From assembly GCF_000255115.2 (NCBI RefSeq), contig NC_018068.1, positions 1,240,001 to 1,304,000 of the forward strand: a stretch of DNA of 64,000 nucleotides, in the 5' to 3' direction. This DNA is from Desulfosporosinus acidiphilus SJ4. Lineage in GTDB: Bacteria; Bacillota; Desulfitobacteriia; Desulfitobacteriales; Desulfitobacteriaceae. The notes below the pieces were generated by a model. The model was not told where the DNA came from. It ran no database searches and worked only from the letters and a program-made list of their open reading frames with translations. Every line of letters begins with the position of its first letter. Positions within the stretch are counted from its first letter, which is position 1. Below are positions 63,191 to 64,000 of the stretch, piece after piece. A program made the position numbers and the translations under genes.

Positions 63191-64000
63191 ATGATATTTG
63201 AGAAATCCGTGAGTGAGCTTCATGAACTCCTTGTGCATAAAGAAGTTAGTGCCACGGAATTAACCAACGCTTACATAGAGCGAATTCATAATTTAGATAA
63301 AGATCTGCAAGCTTATTTAACAGTCTTAGAAAAAGAAGCTCAAGCCCAAGCCTCGGAAATCGATCGGAAGATCGCTCAAGGGGGAGAACTAGGGGCTTTA
63401 GAAGGCATTCCTATGGCTATGAAAGACAACATGTGTACCGAAGGAATACGTACAAGTTGTGCTTCCAAAATTCTTAAGGAGTTTTATCCTCCCTATGATG
63501 CAACAGTAACAACACGATTAAAGGATGCAGGAAGTATTCTTTTAGGTAAATTAAATATGGATGAGTTTGCTATGGGCTCTTCCACAGAGAATTCAGCCTA
63601 TCTGAAAACACGAAATCCCTGGAAATTAGAATGTGTTCCAGGAGGTTCTTCCGGCGGTTCGGCGGTTTCCGTAGCGGCTGATTTGGCGGCCTTCTCCCTG
63701 GGATCTGATACCGGGGGATCGATTCGGCAGCCGGCTGCCTTTTGCGGGGTTGTTGGCCTTAAACCAACCTATGGAGCCGTATCCCGCTTTGGCCTCATAG
63801 CCTATGCCTCATCCCTCGATCAAATAGGCCCTCTAACAAAAACAGTAAGGGACAATGCCCTAGTGATGAATGCTATTGCCGGGTACGATTCTCAGGATTC
63901 CACCTCTGTTCGCTACGATAAACCTGATTATACAAAATTTCTGCTCAATGACATTAAAGGTTTAAAAATTGGCATACCCCGTGAATATTTCGGGGAAGGG
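63191..64000 (+). CDS. gatA: Aspartyl/glutamyl-tRNA amidotransferase subunit A (5' part)
   Basis: Amidase that releases ammonia from glutamine for Glu-tRNA(Gln) amidation. The first 270 codons are present and the frame is open to the window edge. The amidase-signature triad is Lys78 (PMAMKDNM), cis-Ser153 ([10 protein letters not shown]) and Ser177 ([10 protein letters not shown]), one residue off the usual Firmicute numbering. GatB should follow outside the window. Confidence 0.96.
   Translation, partial: MIFEKSVSELHELLVHKEVSATELTNAYIERIHNLDKDLQAYLTVLEKEAQAQASEIDRKIAQGGELGALEGIPMAMKDNMCTEGIRTSCASKILKEFYPPYDATVTTRLKDAGSILLGKLNMDEFAMGSSTENSAYLKTRNPWKLECVPGGSSGGSAVSVAADLAAFSLGSDTGGSIRQPAAFCGVVGLKPTYGAVSRFGLIAYASSLDQIGPLTKTVRDNALVMNAIAGYDSQDSTSVRYDKPDYTKFLLNDIKGLKIGIPREYFGEG

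Overview
The window reads as chromosomal DNA from a spore-forming, anaerobic, low-to-mid GC Firmicute. The combination of tandem glycyl-radical enzymes, corrinoid methyltransferases with a RACE-type activator, a DUF3231 protein, sigma-54 activators and Firmicute-type PcrA, PpaC, YkpA-like ABC-F and GatCAB fits Peptococcaceae of the Desulfosporosinus/Desulfitobacterium kind. That placement is inference from gene content only. No rRNA, tRNA, CRISPR array or intact transposase gene was seen.

Layout. (1) 1-5274: the tail of a terpene-cyclase/prenyltransferase-repeat gene, an AarF/UbiB kinase, an ABC ATPase, and two paralogous ABC permeases on either side of a SAM methyltransferase. (2) 5792-10607: a complete branched-chain-amino-acid-type ABC importer (livJHMGF order). 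(3) 10907-25231: a proline/hydroxyproline catabolic island. It holds a glycyl-radical enzyme of unassigned substrate, two radical-SAM activases, and a second glycyl-radical enzyme that matches trans-4-hydroxy-L-proline dehydratase (HypD) at each active-site residue I could recall. A Cys/Thr-type trans-3-hydroxy-L-proline dehydratase lies on the other strand beside a truncated ornithine-cyclodeaminase-family gene. Then come a five-gene flavin/iron-sulfur amino-acid dehydrogenase behind a textbook sigma-54 promoter, and an ALDH4A1-like P5C dehydrogenase. Together these would take hydroxyprolines and proline through P5C to glutamate. (4) 25726-30573: a DUF3231 protein, a sigma-54 activator and a DUF2157/GDYXXLXY membrane pair. 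(5) 30804-37798: a fatty-acid beta-oxidation locus (acyl-CoA dehydrogenase and acyl-CoA ligase on one strand, thiolase, 3-hydroxyacyl-CoA dehydrogenase-like SDR and sigma-54 activator on the other). Two divergent sigma-54 promoters flank shared inverted repeats. (6) 37907-47903: housekeeping and accessory genes (zinc ribbon, ABC-F, DUF815 ATPase, MutS-like membrane ATPase, chemoreceptor, AsnS). (7) 48202-56691: a corrinoid methyltransferase system with a GntR regulator, two corrinoid proteins, a pterin-domain and a UroD-family methyltransferase, a 57-residue uncharacterised protein, an MFS transporter and a reductive activator. (8) 57340-64000: PcrA, Mn-dependent pyrophosphatase, LigA, GatC and the start of GatA.

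Most notable items not explained by genes: a family of modular intergenic hairpin arrays (about 8.95, 28.7, 47.9, 53.2 and 56.8 kb) whose copies share interchangeable modules and show compensatory base changes in their stems; a 38-bp perfect palindrome at 18.36 kb; and sigma-54 control of both the amino-acid dehydrogenase operon and the fatty-acid locus, with similar TGTCA/TGACA inverted repeats upstream of each.
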